45,616 bases of DNA. It comes from Saccoglossus kowalevskii (lineage: Eukaryota; Hemichordata; Enteropneusta; Harrimaniidae). A model generated the notes under the pieces. The model searched no databases. It was given only the letters and a program-made list of their open reading frames with translations, and was not told where the DNA came from. Made by a program: the position numbers and the translations under genes. The stretch spans positions 530,559 through 576,174 of the forward strand of contig NW_003107587.1 of NCBI RefSeq assembly GCF_000003605.2. The letters run 5' to 3'. Below, in pieces: positions 24,785-36,362 of the stretch. The stretch's first letter is position 1, and every line of letters starts with the position of its first letter.

Positions 24785-25701
24785 TGAACGATCTGGGCAA
24801 TTATCAACCCTGTTGGTAGAAATTCTATGAATCACATAAATGGCAAAATGTATAGTTTAAATATTGTGCAAAAATATGGACCTTGTTTAGGTTAAAGAAA
24901 CAAAATCTCCTGGAGCGAAAAATTATATTAATCGCAATTTTGTTCAAACGCGCATATCTGCGTCCCTTCGCGTACTCATTAGAATTACGTTCCACATATT
25001 TAAATCTACGAGATGAGATTTGCATGGGATCTTGGCTTCATGACTATACACAAGGCTGTGTATCTCACTGACCAAAAGTTATCCATTCCCTGGTATTGAT
25101 AATGTCTTTGACAATGCTCGAAAATGTAGAAATAGTCCGATCCTATTATGGAGAAGAATAATCACACTCAACAACTCAATTTCTAGTTTGAGTGTAGATT
25201 TCAAGATGCAAAAAATAAATCCAGCTCAGTATCTCTTAATTTATATGAAAAAGAATAATGGACACATCTGTATTTCTTAAAGGTTGGTTTTGGTAACATT
25301 TGTGTTCATCGGAGATCATATGTAGTTGTTAGCTGAAAATTCAAAATGGCCGCCAGTTTGACCTAAATTACTAATTTTTCATAACCATATATTAGAAAAC
25401 TTCAAACTACTCCATTAAGATTTGGTCAAACACTTGTGAAGCCACAGGAGAAAAAAATATAAATAAACACTCACATGCCTTTTCATAAAATATATATTAA
25501 ACCATTCATTTTGATGAAATTAGGGGAGGGGTCAAAAATATCATAACTCATTAAATATGCAATATTTTTCCTGGCATCCACCAAAAATAATTAGGATAAG
25601 AAGTGTACTTTCATGTCCACTGGTCAAAATAAAGTTGCCAGGAGGGGACCACGAATTCGAACTCATTATCTAGGGCCCTTTTCCTAATTGGCTACTATAC
25701 T
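24785..25701. mobile_element. Second copy of the 2.4-kb element, right portion only
   Basis: Matches 22650-23521 throughout, ending in the right TIR (TTGGCTACTATACT). It has scattered substitutions, an extra segment of about 40 bp near 25129-25170 (contains TCCGATCCTATTATGGAGAA), and other small indels. These differences mean a separate insertion rather than an assembly duplicate. The left part is missing or hidden in the gap. Confidence 0.9.
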
Positions 25702-27264
25702 AATTACATTATTATGAGGAATTTCTGGTGTGTAGTTGTGTGAAGTTTTCATCAATCTGAATGGGTCATGAGATATTACTAGTGTCGCACCTAGGCGTTA
25801 GTGAAGTGATATATAGTGAGTGGAGCCGTGCGTATCCACATATATGTAATTAGTAGAAGTAGAAGATCTGAAAATAGACAAGCACGTGTCCACGTAATTG
25901 TCACCGGTAACAGACTGACAATTTATGAACATGAGTTCGCACATCGTTGCCGAAAATGGACTCATTCATCACCGACCTCGCCTGCTAAGCAAAACTAACA
26001 TAAATGTGAAAAATCTAAAACACGTACTGAACAGTGAATTATCAAAAGGTCGCAATCGATTCCACAAATGCTAGTGTTCATAGTCGCACAAAGAACGTCT
26101 CTGTCTGTTTCCGTACCAATTGTATCTAATGTCTTACTATTGCATAATTCTCGGAAGCAATGGAGATTACGGGCAATGCGATATTATGTTCAATGGTTTG
26201 TAGTGCGATACGTTAATTTCATTAATTGAATTGTAATACAATACTTACAACTACCATAGTATATGAGGACATTTTTAGAGCATTGAGTTGGGTGTGTATT
26301 TATAACCCGAAATGTGACCTGCTCTTTTTATCGAAGCTAATAGCCAACCAATTAGAGACAGACAAATTGGTCATTTTCAGAGGTTAATTCCCGGAACAAC
26401 GATTTATGTGACAATTGTTGGATGCAAGATCGTATTTTGCTGTTACCATAACAATATATTTCAGTAAAAGTCAACTGACAATTCTCATTACTGCATTACT
26501 AGATCTTCATATCGCCTTTTAAAATTATTTAACAATGATTTCAGAGAAGCACATTCTTGACAATAATCCGAATATATTCTTGTCTCGGTTTTAACGGAAA
26601 TATTTTTAGAAACCTGAATGTGATTTGTTGTTACCCCCGTAACCGAGTAACGAAGCCTTTCATGGTCTTCCTATTGATATTATTTGGCACGGCAACAGGT
26701 AATATGAACAAGGCGGTGCTAACTCAGTCATAATTTTATTTATTCACCCACTAACTCAATAGTATAAACGAGTAGTTGTCGTACTAAAAAAACATAAATT
26801 TCATACATAATTTAATTAATTTAATTAAATTGTTTTTCGTTCAAATTTAAATCCTATCAGCCTACTTGCTTCATGGTTAGCCTTGGAATTGAAATTTCGC
26901 AGACATACACATGAAGACATACATGTATGAAATTGAAATCTTGGAGAAGTTCTTCAGTACAGATTTTAAAGTGGTTCGATGTGACATTAGAGGGCGCCAG
27001 TGCGATGAGCCTGTATACTCAACACGAATCATTGCTGAAAATCGCCATAGAACTATGTAGTTACGTAGCAAGGGACGTCGTATCACAATGTTTAATGTTG
27101 AAGGGAATACATCCCGCAGAGAGGATTGTATCAGTATGAAAGAGAATATGCGACAGTGTGAATTGGCTCAGCTGTTCTGGCCCACTCCGTGGCTCATTCA
27201 CATGCCCAGTTAACCGCTTTTGTAGTTTTTTTTCTATTTTCAGATTTAACAACAACCATGAAAA
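25702..27264. other. No supportable gene
   Basis: Short overlapping open frames on both strands around 26877-27255 have no recognisable domain. AT-rich non-coding DNA otherwise. Confidence 0.55.
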
Positions 27265-27397
27265 TTAAAGGGCGTCAGTCGTCGCGCCGCGTCCTGTTCA
27301 ATATGGGACTTATAGCGACGTATACAACGCGTGTAAAATACATTGTTTATTTACATGAAATTCGAACACGCGCTGCGCGACGACCACGGCGCTTTAA
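27265..27397. mobile_element. TTAA-flanked MITE, complete copy (133 bp with both TTAA)
   Basis: It begins TTAAAGGGCGTCAGTCGTCG and, on the minus strand from the other end, begins TTAAAGCGCCGTGGTCGTCG. These imperfect inverted repeats continue through CGC(C/A)GCG. TTAA at both ends is the target duplication typical of piggyBac and Kolobok elements. The interior contains GTGTAAAATACATTGTTTAT, which identifies other copies. It is too short to code for a transposase. Confidence 0.8.
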
Positions 27398-30390
27398 GTC
27401 TGATATAAAACGGTAACAAATCCTGTAAAAATATCATATTACACGTTACAACAGTTTTTAATAAAATTTAGACTTCAAATTTAGGTAATTTAGAGAACAG
27501 TAAATGAATGGGCACTTTTAAAGCCAAGCATGTACGTAGTGCAATTTCTGAAAAGGCGTGAAATTGTCGGTGTCATATTCATTTCCAGAAAACACAAGAT
27601 GCAGTTCTCGCGCTCACTGTGCACACCCTCGCAATCGTTTTAAAATATGCAACAAATTGCCACGAAGCAAATTGTCGGTTATCCTGTACTTTTCCAAAAA
27701 TCGAGTATGCAAATATCCCTGTGGTTGGCAAGCGACATTTTCCTGCGTTCATAACTGACGAAATTTACCCAAGCATTGTGTTATTTGAAACTAATAAGGC
27801 AATATGCAATTTTTCTGGCACGCAATGCTGCACATAATTACGATAAACAGTAATAGTGGGAGTCAAAATAGTAGTTACGAAAGTATAAGTAGAGTTGGCG
27901 TCCCCGTTACCCCGTTTATCCACAGACAAGAGACTCGCCCATCATCCCCGGCCTCATCCCTACGGACCTTATCTCATTTGAACGTGTTTTGCTCATCTGT
28001 TTTCGTTTTGTGTCAGGGTCGCAAGAGGCATGTAGACGTTTCCAGTTTGCATCACGGAATTCCAGGATGTAGTGACTGAATGTTGTTGAAGACACATGCT
28101 TTGCAAAAATATAAGCGAGGTTGTAGTTTGCCAAACGAATCGATGGTCTGGCAGTATACAAATTGCTGTTTTTTTTCTGACCTACATATCGTTCAAAATC
28201 AAACTAGTTTGTTTGAACGTTTAATAAATAAACCATTGTGCGGTAAGTTAATGAACAAACAATTTAGTCGGTCATAGGAAGAAAGGACCAGTGGCAGTAT
28301 TTGCTGTCGGCAACAGACATTGTATACACTCGGAGAAATCATGCCGAAGCACGGCATCGATCCATAATTGCGGAGTATGCAAATGAAAAGATGTGGTCCA
28401 TTGGCGTATAGAATGTGTCCACCGTGGCGCATTACGTTTATATTATGTTCTACCCGCATTATTAGAAGCTGGGACACCGGGTAGGAATAATAGCTGATCT
28501 TTAATATAAGGCGAACTAGTTTTACACAAAATATATTTATTTCCTGGTTTAGTCAACTTTCCTTTGATGAACCCAAAACATGGATGACCATTCGTAGGCA
28601 ACCTGTCGATCAGATATCTTAAGCGACAGTTCTACTGCGCAGGATCCAATTAACCCCCAAACGGTCTACTGCGCATGACATAATCATTCATGAAATATGT
28701 ATATATCTGTTTATCAGATTGATATGTTTTTCTCAGACTGGAATTTAGCCATGCTGAGTATATCCATAAAAGGTCGTGTGAATCATTATACAACTAGTCG
28801 ACACAGAATTATGTATCCTCACTAATTGACTGTATCTATGACAACAGTGTATCATCATACGAATACGCATGCACAGACTAGCATGTGACACATTTCATAC
28901 CGATTCTCTAATCTATTAATCGTAGATTTTTTTAAAACCTCACGTTCATAGGCGGTGTCTAGTATAGTTTCATGTGTCAACGAGACTGACTGAAATAGTT
29001 AGGCTCGATAAAACTCTTCAGATTCACAATAACCGCTATTCTCGTAGACCGAGATAAAGTACTGTACAGTAAATCATTATAGAATATCGAGTTCCTGGTT
29101 CTATCGTCGGTCGTTGCCTTGGAAATGAGAATTATTGTTCAACTTTCGTTTACTGGGTCAATCAATGGACATATATCTTACAAAAGGATATTCGGTAACA
29201 CTGTGAGAATTTGATTGAAAGTTGCAAAATTCCATTCTGCAACCCAAATTAAATTACCATCGCGCACATTCTGGTAATTCAAGCTACACCGGCACTCATG
29301 ATCTGTTTGTCTTGTATACGGTTTGCTATATATGCAAACATACCGAACTGCAAGAACAAGACAAAGCATGGTATGCCATTGCGTTAAAACGTATTGCTCC
29401 CGATTATTATACATTAAAATGACGCTTTTAACATTTAGTTATGAACACCTATACTACATGACTGTATAAAAATCGAATCCTCATATATGGTCTGTTTAGA
29501 AGCCCCTCCCTCAATTAAGTTCAAGTGTGTAGTGTATTGAACAAATAACCCTAGTTGAAGAATAACCCTAGTTGAAATGCGCATCATGTGTCTATGTTAC
29601 TATGCATCTGATGGTAGTGATTTATAACAACAACAGTGAATCCCCCACAGCGTCATGTTTTGTTCTAAGAAGGGTCTAGACCCGATAATGTTTTCGGCCT
29701 TGCCTCACACATAGCCTTGGCATAGACCCTGCAACTCGTCAAGTATAGCGTTGTTTGTTTTACGCAGTATTGGTAATATGTTACATATATCTCATTTGGG
29801 TTACGTTGTGTGGCAATATTGTACCAAATAATACACTACTAGTGCATGCCCTTTCTTAATTCACACAGAGATTTATTTAGTATACGCAGATGAGTCATCT
29901 GGAAAAAAAGAATGTAAACTAGATATTCACTTTTAATGATATCATTTGTTCTGAAGTTAAAATGTACACATTGTTAGGTTAGTACAATGATAGAATATAT
30001 AGAACTACGTGGTTTATTATAATTACACAAACCTGTGACATTTTTTACTTGGCATGTATTTGCGTCAGTGTTGGAAATGAGCGGTTTCCATGCTAACATA
30101 ACGATCGTGTAATCTTGAACATATGCAAATGAGCGAGCTTTTTTCAGATTCAGAGTATTCAACAGATGTGAATACCTGAACAAAACTGCGGTGAACAGAC
30201 TTCATTTTATTCAGCTCGTCGCGTATAACGTGTTCTTCAGTGAGTGTATTATCTAATTGCCCGTGGGAATGGCGCTGCGATGTCAGACGAATCAAATAAA
30301 TTCGTTGCACATTCATTCTGATCCTGAATAAAAAACATCATGTTATCGACGCAACATATCCTTGGGGTGCAGCACGTGAGAATAAAAGAA
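27398..30390. other. No supportable gene
   Basis: Open frames at 27558-27758, 27619-27837, 27804-28079 (plus) and 27916-28161, 28199-28477 (minus) overlap one another and show no family. Nothing repetitive recognised. Confidence 0.5.
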
Positions 30391-30608
30391 CGTGTTATCG
30401 GTATCATTTACATGCAGACAGATACACAATGAAAACGCCGCAACGTCTACTACTCGTACATACAGATTCATGTCGAGTTCACGTAACTGGGAAAAGGTGA
30501 AAAAACTTCAAATTAAATTACAAGTTCTTGATATACTTTACAGATCAATAGGTTTCGCAGGTGTAAAGATGCCAAAGTGAAGTACCGATGACGTCATTAT
30601 TGTTGTTA
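30391..30608 (+). repeat. 218-bp tandem duplication, unit 1
   Basis: Begins CGTGTTATCGGTATCATTTA and ends just after TGACGTCATTATTG. It aligns along its length to unit 2. A 62-codon open frame here is broken in unit 2, so it is unlikely to be a gene. It contains CGTCTACTACTCGTACATAC, identical in unit 2. Confidence 0.88.
30589..30596. promoter_or_regulatory. CRE palindrome TGACGTCA (unit 1)
   Basis: An exact full CREB/ATF site near the end of the first duplicated unit. The same site is intact in unit 2. Functional role is inference. Confidence 0.35.
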
Positions 30609-30827
30609 CGTGTTATCGGTATTATTTACATGCAGACAGAAAATGAAAACATCACTGCGTCTACTACTCGTACATACAGATTCATGTCGAGTTCACGTAA
30701 TTGAAAAAGGGTGAAAACCCTTCAAATCAAATTACAAGTTCTTGACGTACTTTTAGAGATCAATAGGTTGCGCTGGTGTAAACATGACAGAAGTGAAGCA
30801 TCGGTGACGTCAATGTTATTACGATGA
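30609..30827 (+). repeat. 218-bp tandem duplication, unit 2
   Basis: Begins CGTGTTATCGGTATTATTTA directly after unit 1. It differs by scattered substitutions and short indels, and retains the TGACGTCA near its end (30805-30812). Confidence 0.88.
30805..30812. promoter_or_regulatory. CRE palindrome TGACGTCA (unit 2)
   Basis: The second exact CRE, followed about 30 bp later by a half-type site GTGACGTCCC (30838-30847). Confidence 0.35.
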
Positions 30828-31489
30828 TTGCGTCAGCGTGACGTCCCAAGATTCTAGAATATCATTTGAATACGTGACAAATTGGGAGCGTGCTGAACTT
30901 GCACTACATTGAGGGGCGTGAATAATTAAATCATGCGAACATCCACCATGGTAATATTTTCGTTTAGAAAATGGAATGGAAAGTGACTTCAATTACTGCG
31001 CGCAAAAAATCTCACTGTGTTGTTATATATAGTTTCTACATTTATTTTTACATTTGCAAACTTTCGTCATATCATATATAATCATATTTCATTCTTCCGC
31101 TTCCTTGAAAAATAAAAAAATCGTATGTTCAAATCTGTGTCAATTGTGTTGGCAACGAGAACGCATAGACGGCATATGTTACAGTAGGTAGTCCCGAGGC
31201 GATATTAAAGTAGCGGGACTATTATTTGCATACTTGTTTTCATCTTCTAATTGTGACTGAATGACTACAAAAGTATATATTTTTATAATTAATACTTTCA
31301 CTAATAAATGTAATCCACAATCGCAATACCACAATAAGTTCATCTGCCAACAACTAGTGTACGTTCCGTCAGTAATTTTAAATCATCGAGGCGTTTTATT
31401 TTGAAGCAACCTGGATGGAAACGTTAGAAATGTGCTATCAATATCTGCTTTTAAGCAAGATATCTTACAAAATATGTAAATTGGTTCAG

Positions 31490-32125
31490 ATTCAGAAACG
31501 AGTAATAACTAAATAAAATAAATAAACTGCACAGATCTGATTGGTCGTAAGATTCAGTAACGAGTAATAACTAAATGAAATAAATAAACTGCACAGATCT
31601 GATTGGTCGTGAGATTCAGTAACGAGTAATAACTAAATAAAATAAATAAACTGCATAGATCTGATTGGTCGTGAAATTCAGTAACGAGTAATAACTAAAT
31701 AAAATAAATAAACTGCACAGATCTGATTGGTCGTGAGATTCAGTAACGAGTAATAACTAAATAAAATAAATAAACTGCATAGATCTGATTGGTCGTGAAA
31801 TTCAGTAACGAGTAATAACTAAATAAAATAAATAAACTGCACAGATCTGATTGGTCGTGAGATTCAGTAACGAGTAATAACTAAATAAAATAAATAAACT
31901 GCATAGATCTGATTGGTCGTGAAATTCAGTAACGAGTAATAACTAAATAAAATAAATAAACTGCACAGATCTGATTGGTCGCGAGATTCAGTAACGAGTA
32001 ATAACTAAATAAAATAAATAAACTGCACAGATTTGATTGGTCGTGAGATTCAGTAACGAGTAATAACTAAATAAGATAAATAAACTGCACAGATTTGATT
32101 GGTCGTGAGATTCAGTAAGGAGTAG
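31490..32125 (+). repeat. 62-bp satellite, 10 units with alternating variants
   Basis: CGAGTAATAACTAAATAAAA recurs with starts at 31499, 31561, 31623 and every 62 bases to 32057, with a partial eleventh at 32119. Each unit contains AAATAAATAAACTGCA, an AGATCT (later AGATTT) and GATTGGTCG. Units alternate between CACAGATCT..GTGAG and CATAGATCT..GTGAA from 31561 to about 31994, making a 124-bp higher-order repeat. The last two units share CACAGATTT. Confidence 0.95.
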
Positions 32126-32181
32126 TTTAACAATAATTGTTTATCTCCGGTTGTGCATCATAATTATATATTTGAATTGGT

Positions 32182-32192
32182 GGGGGGGGGGG
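32182..32192. repeat. Poly-G run (11 G)
   Basis: A homopolymer shortly after the 62-bp array; its length may be unreliable in sequencing. Confidence 0.85.
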
Positions 32193-32475
32193 CTGATTCG
32201 GTTCATCCGTGACTACACTGTGACATTGTGTTTCCATCCGTCTACAGCAAATGTCAATAACATGCGAAATTTCAATTCCTTTCTGTTTTTCTTTTTCACG
32301 CCTTTGAACAGTTAAAACTGAACTTTGTCACGATTCCACTTCATTGTTATTACCGAATTATGTCAATTGTTGACGGTTCCTTATACTAGAAATGTTATAT
32401 TGATTTCACATTAGTGATTCTATGTCGATATATGTGAGTTAATATTCCCTCTTATAGTCGCGGTCGTTTGTGGTT

Positions 32476-32535
32476 TTAAATGGCGATGGTCGTCGCGCCA
32501 CGCATGCGTGAGATATGGGTCTCTCATGAACAAAT
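32476..32535. mobile_element. TTAA-family MITE, one end
   Basis: TTAAATGGCGATGGTCGTCG followed by CGCCACG and GATATGGG matches the left end of 27265-27397. The other end is not found within 200 bp, so this is a solo terminus. Confidence 0.6.
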
Positions 32536-32601
32536 ATTGCGATTTTGATTGTTGCGAACACTAACGAGTACAAACTGAGATGTTACAAAGCTTACAAAGT
32601 T

Positions 32602-32616
32602 TGTGTGTGTGTGTGT
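32602..32616. repeat. (TG)n microsatellite
   Basis: About seven TG dinucleotides. Confidence 0.85.
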
Positions 32617-32619
32617 TTG

Positions 32620-34725
32620 GAAGGTGTCGAAGGTGTCACCGACGGTAATTAGTGCAAGTAGCGCCCAAGACAAAACTCGTACTCGTACAATGTCAACAAC
32701 GGAAAATCTTTATCCTTAAACTTTGAACTCACAACCAGTCAATGTCACCAGTAAAACCAACAGCGGAACAGCAAAACAAATTATTATTATTACTAACATT
32801 GTTAAGTTGATCCTAGCAAAACCGCATAGGAGAATGTAAAGTGAAAATTCATTGAACATTACACGATTGAAATAAGTCGGTGATGGAGGGCGCTTGCCAC
32901 CGGCGTTCCGTTTCGATACAGTGTTATCACAATGTTTGAAACCGTGGCAACAAATTAGATTAAAATATCAGGGAATGTTTGCCAACCAGGGAACGTTCAG
33001 TATGTTTTCCCCTGTATGAAAAACATAAAGGGGATTTCTTTTTCAATAATTAGTAACCTACCACCCAAATGAGCCATGGGCAGGCGTATGTCATACTAGT
33101 ATAATGCCCACCTTTCCACACAGAGTGACTGTTATTTGAATTCTCCCGTTTTGAAGATAGTCGTCCATTGTTTGGGAAAAAGACTACACACGAATGATTT
33201 GCAACAGGTTGGCGACTTTTAACGAGCAAAACAAATTTTACTCATAATTTAATGCTGAAGTTGACAATATGTAACATCAAACAAATTGATTAAATTTAGT
33301 TTATTGATCACGTTTCTCTCTATGGTTATTATCACAAACAGTGAAAGTTTACACCTACAATGTATTGCCAACCACGTTCGTTTGTGTGTCCGTCTTGTTC
33401 CATAGCAACAACTGTACAACTGGAAAGGGGATTACACGACACATGTAATAACATTAGTGCGTACTCACGAATCACACAGAATCAACTGCGTATATATCAC
33501 AGTTCACGAGAAATATAGGACAATTACGTACGCCCAGGACACTTGCATATTAGCTCAGACTAGTAACTAGTCTGAGATATTAGGTATACTTATGTGCCGT
33601 CCTATTGTCTACTTTCCGAAGATATTCTATTTAAACTTAAACATGGGACAAAAGTAGGGTTTCTTGAGCCAAAATTTGAAAAAAAAATATTTCCGTCAAT
33701 GACATATTTTTACTCAAAAACAGTCAAAACTGTTTGTCTGATCAAAATTCTCCTAGAACAGGGTCGATGTTTAGAGAGTTCGGACGGCAAACCACTCCCG
33801 GCGTCCGCGTGCGAGTAAAGATCACTGTTTAGTAAAGTAATATACCAGGTACGCCGTAATAGGAAAGTGACAACTTAATGTGCTTGCGATTGTCATCGAA
33901 TGTCCATTTGCCGATCACTGGTGACGTGATAACGAGAAATACACCGAGGAATATAACTGGTATATGATGGCTGCGTGATATTAACTCGAATAAAATGAAC
34001 ATATTCATAACGCACCAACAGTTTTAAAAGTGCATTTAACAGAAATAGGATACAGTATATACGGAACTGCGCATCAACTTGAATGGAAATTAAATATATT
34101 ACAAATCAATACATAAGATCCATTATACCTATATTTTATATATGGTAGAATATATCATTCCATCACGTATGTATATATGACAGTTCTAAAGAGTGGTGAG
34201 GTACAACATAGTACCATACTCTCGTGCAAAAAATATCCTGGCTGATTTCATTTGAAGCTTGCCGCAAGGTTAAAAGCCAAAGACGTCATATTGAAAGTAG
34301 GTCACCGTTTCTAGGGTCGCTACTTCCACAGTCAGCTGGCGTACACGTGATAATAAAATAAATGCGACCAATTTACCGACATTTACTATATAGGGCAACC
34401 ATCTTGAAAACGTTTTGAAACTAAATATAGAGACAAGTTGAGAAAGGTTTTTTTCGGATTCCTACAAATCGGGGGAGGGGGTGCCAAACTTTCACAGACA
34501 CAACCGCCAATTGAGTTCGGCCTAATTTGTCGTGTTTGTGTGGAAAATCCCTTGCATGCGAACACCTAATTACACGAAGAACCAAGAACACTTTCTCGGT
34601 AGTTTTAAAACCGAAATCGTTATCCAACTCAGGAGCTAATCGGTGACAATTTCTTTATTTTTTAGTTTCAAGCTGTATTCGTTTGTATACTAGAGGGTTT
34701 AACAACAACAAGCGGCATCGTCCGC
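32620..34725. other. No supportable gene
   Basis: Holds a 23-bp near-palindrome at 33554-33576. The plus-strand frame at 33594-33818 has no recognisable family. Confidence 0.5.
33554..33576. repeat. 23-bp palindrome (11-bp arms, 1-bp centre)
   Basis: CTCAGACTAGT, A, ACTAGTCTGAG: perfect inverted arms that could form a cruciform or a large symmetric binding site. Confidence 0.85.
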
Positions 34726-34728
34726 TGA

Positions 34729-34983
34729 AAATTTTGGATTTTCCAAAATAATGCAAAGCACGTAAAACATGGATTCACAATACTGGATGAGTCGGTGCCG
34801 GGAGTCGGTGTCACCGTGGAAATTAGAGTGAGTTTGGACAGACTATTGATCACCGAGTTTGCAGCGAACATTTCGAATGAGGTAAAAAAAACGTACATAT
34901 ATGATACCGCAATCCCACCTATTTCCTTTAACAACTCTTTCCAATATCGACAGTGCGTCCAAGTCAAATTCTACGACAAGTGA
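34729..34983 (+). CDS. Unidentified open frame, possible exon or element relic
   Basis: The plus-strand frame is open from 34729 to a TGA at 34981-34983 (84 codons) without a good ATG. It includes FTILDESVPGVGVTVEIRVS and LITEFAANISNEVKK. The minus strand of the same DNA is also open for 99 codons (34967-34668), so one frame is a shadow of the other or both are chance. I recognise neither. No confident splice sites or neighbouring exons were found. Confidence 0.2.
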   Translation, partial: KFWIFQNNAKHVKHGFTILDESVPGVGVTVEIRVSLDRLLITEFAANISNEVKKTYIYDTAIPPISFNNSFQYRQCVQVKFYDK

Positions 34984-35643
34984 AAATTATTTCGTCACTA
35001 GAGTCTAGAGTAATGGCTTGGAGGACGGTGGTGACAATTCAAGACGTTGAGCCTCCCGAGAATATATACCATCTGCCGTTGAACACTCTTTGTCAAATTC
35101 TCACTATAAGTAGTATGGCAGAGAACATGTGTCTATTGCTCTTGCCAAATCAGGGCAAGCGTTAATTGACAGTAACAGATAGCTGGTTAATTCAAAGAAA
35201 CTTATTAATAACGCCAATCTTTCGTGGAAGCTAAAATATCACTTAGCTGTTGTTCGTCACGTAGTACTCAAGTCAAAAGAACTGTCCATAGAATCCATTA
35301 CATGTAAACATAATTCGAAATTTTATAAATTTTCTACATATTAATTTTTTGCCCCTGATGTGGAAAACCTTCAATACTGGGGTTTTTTGCAAGTAAACAA
35401 AAACAAATATTCGTGAGCAATGAAAAAATCATCTTTTCATTAAAACTGTTCATAATGTAGTTTCCGATAGCCGACACAGTAGTTCCAAATAAAATGGCTC
35501 TTTCGTTACGAGATGCAAGCACAGTTAATCGCAAAACTCGGCCAGCAACTGATGAAAGTAACCACAGTTGTTTTCTTTAACGTGACCATAGCAAGCTACG
35601 AAATGTATGTAGTCTCGTTAATATTTCACTTCAGTACTATTAT

Positions 35644-35978
35644 TCAAAATTGCTCATAGTGTTTCCAATAAGTTTTACCAGTGAATTTGAGAATTATTCT
35701 GTAAAGTGGTCGTTGAAATGATTTCATCCATTCGTAAAACGGAGGTTGATATTTCGACGGTGGTCTGCGGGCGACTGACTTCGAATTGTCCCATCCGAAT
35801 CGCATTTCGCCCTTTCCTGCCAATCTCCCTGGAAACCACAACGCACCGACCCATCTCCTTCCCATAGGTCTTTGCGCTTTACGCAATAGTACCTCTGACA
35901 TGACACAGGCAGTGATGATAAGTAACGCGTATCGAAATGTGGATATAAAACCAGATCACAACGGGAACTTAACCTCAT
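35644..35978 (-). other. GC-richer patch open in two minus-strand frames
   Basis: Two overlapping minus frames (35901-35644 and 35978-35724) are open for about 85 codons each in a patch visibly richer in G and C than its surroundings. Peptides such as GRRWVGALWFPGRLAGKGEM match nothing I recognise. It may be a decayed element or exon. Confidence 0.2.
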
Positions 35979-36334
35979 GAAATGAAGACCCTTTGGAAAA
36001 AATAAGCCTATTGCTTAATAATCTTCCCTTAGTGAATAAAGCTCAATAAATGCATGGTAGCCCTACAAGCCAAACGACCGGGAATGTGACTTTTCTCATG
36101 TATGGTAACCCCAAACAAAACACACAATATCAGTACATTGTGAGACAACACGATGTACCTTATATTGAATGAATGAATGTTTTGCAGTTATAATGACCTA
36201 CTAAAAATATTTAATTCGCCTAATTGTTTTAGGATTATATATTTTTGTGTTTATAATCCATGATAACTCACCAGAATAAATACATCATACGTCACATTAA
36301 TAATACTATGTTCAGCTCGTCTAGATTGTTCTAT

Positions 36335-36362
36335 CTGTCAGCTAACATTTGATAGCTGACAG
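36335..36362. repeat. Perfect 10-bp hairpin
   Basis: CTGTCAGCTA, an 8-base loop, then TAGCTGACAG. No gene end is identified beside it, so I do not call it a terminator. Confidence 0.75.

Noticed and set aside
24180-24835. Four open frames of 171-215 codons
   Set aside because: They run through the N gap; nearly all residues are undetermined.
31490-32125. CRISPR-like array (62-bp period)
   Set aside because: There are no unique spacers between short repeats; the whole 62-bp unit is repeated, and the genome is eukaryotic.
36335-36362. Transcription terminator
   Set aside because: A perfect hairpin, but hairpin terminators are not used by animal polymerase II and no gene ends here.
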